Part shown: positions 62,453 to 64,000 of the stretch, piece by piece
Numbering within the stretch: the stretch's first letter is position 1
Layout: every line of letters starts with the position of its first letter
Source: Phaeobacter sp. B1627
GTDB lineage: Bacteria > Pseudomonadota > Alphaproteobacteria > Rhodobacterales > Rhodobacteraceae
DNA: 64,000 nt
Direction: 5' to 3'
Assembly (NCBI RefSeq): GCF_006265095.1
Contig: NZ_VCNK01000020.1
Span: 62,001 to 126,000 of the forward strand
Made by a program: the position numbers and the translations under genes
Notes under the pieces: generated by a model
Told to the model about the DNA's origin: nothing
Seen by the model: the letters and a program-made list of their open reading frames with translations, nothing else
Database searches by the model: none

Positions 62453-63717
62453 TGCGCTACCAACTCGTCGAGCCCGTTGTTTATGATGCTCTCGACGATC
62501 CCCAGGCTGACAATTCCCTCAGTCGTCAACGAAATCGACGTAGTGGTGACCTCGATGAACCCAAGATGCGCTAGGTGGTCCAGGAGGTCCGCAAAATACA
62601 CCTGCGGCTGCACGCCATACCGTGCCGCGAAGTCAGCCGTCAGATATTCTTTTCGTCTAATCCCATAGAGCAGACAGAATCGCATCTGCTGATCGCGATC
62701 CATGCGGCGTCCATAGCCGGTCTCATACTGGCCGTTGTTGATCCCTTTCATGTACTTCTCGATGTTTTTTTCGTTGAAGAACACAGTGCCTTGAAGGCAA
62801 CTCATCGAGGACATGCCAAGGCCCAGCCAATCCCTGGTGTCCATCTGCCAAAGCCCATAGCCGTGGTGATGTTGCGGGCCGCGAGCGTAGTGGAAGGACG
62901 TGTAGCGATGGAAACCGGCTTGCGCGAGCAGAGGCGAACCGACGGAAAGCTGTTCGCAGAGTTGCTCGAACTTGGGAACGTCGAACTTGCCGTTGCGGAT
63001 CTGTTTGTCGAATGTGGTTTTCTCGTAAATCCACAGCGGGTAAAATGCGAGGTGATCGACGGGCAGTTCGGCGAGGATGCCGATGTCCCGCTCCACGATC
63101 GCGGGAGAGCTACCCGGCAATCCATAGATCAAGTCGATGCCAAGCGAGGCAATCCCCTCCTCCTTGCACATATGGAAGGTTTCAATTGCTTCCGTGGCAT
63201 CATGGCGCCGTCCTGCTTCGTCCAGCAGGGTTTGATCGAAGGTTTGGGCTCCAACATTCAGTTTGACGGCGCCTAGGGATTTCAGCGCGCGGATCTTCTC
63301 GCGCGTGATCGAACTTGGAAAGCCTTCGAAGACGATTTCTTCCAGTTCGGAGCAATCGAAGAGTTCGAAGATGTCATCAAACATTGCCTTGATTTGGTCG
63401 GCGCTGATTGCGGTGGGCGTTCCACCGCCAATTTGAATCCGCGCAACGGAGACATCTTGCTCACGCAGTATCCGACCAAAATACGCCATCTCGGCCTTGA
63501 GCGCGCTCATATACTGAACGACCAGGTCTCCAGTGAATTTGGACCCGGCTACGATAGAGAAAGTGCAAAAAAAGCAACGCGTTTCACAGAAAGGTATATG
63601 GACATAAAGAGCGATCTTCTCGCCAGGAGAGACACGTCGCTCTAGTTTGGATTGCGTGTCAAAGTTGTGTGACGGATAGTAGTGAACGCCAGTATTCTTT
63701 CCAAAACTATGTGACAT
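62449..63717 (-). CDS. HemN-like radical SAM enzyme
   Basis: Radical SAM protein of 422 residues in the coproporphyrinogen-oxidase-like (HemN/HemW) superfamily. The cluster motif is Cys44, Cys48 and Cys51 in PFCETRCFFCTF, preceded by the typical ALYVHI. The GGGTPT SAM-binding motif follows, and a HemN C-terminal domain is recognisable (LLYGIRRKEYL...). It is not a housekeeping HemN: it opens a biosynthetic operon. Cluster-bound HemN-like enzymes are class C methylases or cyclopropanases that use two SAM molecules. Its substrate is unknown. AGGAA precedes the ATG. Confidence 0.88.
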   Translation of the reverse strand: MSHSFGKNTGVHYYPSHNFDTQSKLERRVSPGEKIALYVHIPFCETRCFFCTFSIVAGSKFTGDLVVQYMSALKAEMAYFGRILREQDVSVARIQIGGGTPTAISADQIKAMFDDIFELFDCSELEEIVFEGFPSSITREKIRALKSLGAVKLNVGAQTFDQTLLDEAGRRHDATEAIETFHMCKEEGIASLGIDLIYGLPGSSPAIVERDIGILAELPVDHLAFYPLWIYEKTTFDKQIRNGKFDVPKFEQLCEQLSVGSPLLAQAGFHRYTSFHYARGPQHHHGYGLWQMDTRDWLGLGMSSMSCLQGTVFFNEKNIEKYMKGINNGQYETGYGRRMDRDQQMRFCLLYGIRRKEYLTADFAARYGVQPQVYFADLLDHLAHLGFIEVTTTSISLTTEGIVSLGIVESIINNGLDELVAQ

Positions 63718-63879
63718 GGAAAATTCCTAACCAGTGGATGAAACGAATCTCACTCTCGTTAAGGTTATCTTCACACTTGCGCATTGCAACCATTGAGCGT
63801 TTATTTGGGGCAAATACCCTCATAAGCATAGTGCCCTAAAGAGTGGCCGCGTGAGGAGCTGCGAAGGGATGAGCGCGCT
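63718..63879. promoter_or_regulatory. Divergent promoter region of the NRPS operon and PPTase
   Basis: A 162-bp gap between the HemN-like gene (leftward) and the phosphopantetheinyl transferase (rightward). It must hold the promoter of the six-gene operon and includes copy B of the shared motif. TTTGGGGCAAA at 63804-63814 is a near-palindrome inside that motif. Confidence 0.55.
63801..63840 (-). promoter_or_regulatory. Shared cluster motif, copy B
   Basis: Read on the minus strand: TAGGGCACTATGC, then ATGA, then TATTTGCCCCAAATA, ending 84 bp before the HemN-like start. It is the counterpart of copy A at 48607-48645, in the same orientation relative to a downstream gene. Confidence 0.4.
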
Positions 63880-64000
63880 ATGTCTGAGCTGGTATGTTGG
63901 ATGGCGGTCCCGGATGCACGCGCGCCTATCACGTCGCAATTGTACACAGCTCTCACGCCCGTCGAACAAGCGCGTGCTGACCGCTTTCGCTTTGCCCGCG
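63880..64000 (+). CDS. Phosphopantetheinyl transferase, Sfp type (3' end outside window)
   Basis: The first 40 codons of an Sfp/AcpT-type phosphopantetheinyl transferase, which adds the 4'-phosphopantetheine arm to carrier-protein serines. The partial protein reads MSELVCWMAVPDARAP near the start and LTPVEQARADRFRFAR at the edge, the N-terminal signature of the family (LSPDE-x-x-RA-x-RF-x-F-x-x-DR). The ATG at 63880 has AAGGGA upstream; an overlapping ATG at 63869 is out of frame. It is divergent from the NRPS operon and would activate PCP1, PCP2 and the discrete ACP. Confidence 0.85.
   Translation, partial: MSELVCWMAVPDARAPITSQLYTALTPVEQARADRFRFAR

Overview
The window comes from a marine-type alphaproteobacterium, most likely a Rhodobacterales (Roseobacter-group) chromosome. 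The grounds are the flaF-flbT pair behind a single flagellin, DUF1217 and MotE-like flagellar genes, TRAP transporters, an alphaproteobacterial OxyR/KatG pair, and a GC-rich intergenic hairpin element of a kind common in that group. No tRNA, rRNA or CRISPR array was found.

Layout. 1-2.6 kb: end of a polyamine-type ABC permease, a DAO-family FAD oxidoreductase and a small kinase-like phosphotransferase. 2.7-29.5 kb: a large flagellar locus (flgD, fliK, flgJ, flgN-like, flagellin, flaF, flbT, DUF1217 protein, fliI, flgBC, fliE, fliQ, flgFGAH, fliL-like, fliJ-like, flhB, fliR, flhA, an 813-aa periplasmic protein, motA, motE-like, fliL, fliF, fliH-like, fliN, fliP). Degenerate CtrA-like boxes lie in the divergent promoters. 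An IS3-family remnant interrupts the locus between the DUF1217 gene and fliI. motB, fliG, fliM, flgE, flgI, flgK and flgL are not in the window. 29.5-30.6 kb: a tyrosine integrase pseudogene truncated at both ends, marking an old insertion. 30.6-37.9 kb: DUF998 membrane protein, divergent oxyR/katG, a thiolase lacking one catalytic cysteine coupled to a short AMP-binding enzyme, and an RpiR regulator. 38-46.9 kb: a catabolic operon (N-formylglutamate amidohydrolase-like, TRAP DctQ/M/P, glutamine-synthetase-like ligase, aldehyde dehydrogenase, iron alcohol dehydrogenase) closed by a LacI regulator. Its enzyme set fits a gamma-glutamylation route for an amino alcohol.

47.3-64 kb: a biosynthetic gene cluster that starts beside an IS3 OrfA fossil and runs off the right edge. 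It has a discrete acyl carrier protein, two paralogous double-cupin proteins, a cytochrome P450, a 2360-residue two-module NRPS, a PhpK-type cobalamin radical SAM enzyme, a free-standing condensation domain, an AvtA-type aminotransferase, a HemN-like radical SAM enzyme and, at the edge, the first 40 codons of an Sfp-type phosphopantetheinyl transferase. The NRPS has no thioesterase. It ends in a condensation-domain C-lobe followed by a Cys-His-Asp C39/BtrH-like acyltransferase domain. Six genes form one tight leftward operon (HemN-like to NRPS). The two divergent promoter regions of the cluster share a sequence motif. This cluster is the best candidate for an undescribed system here. Its product cannot be predicted from the sequence.
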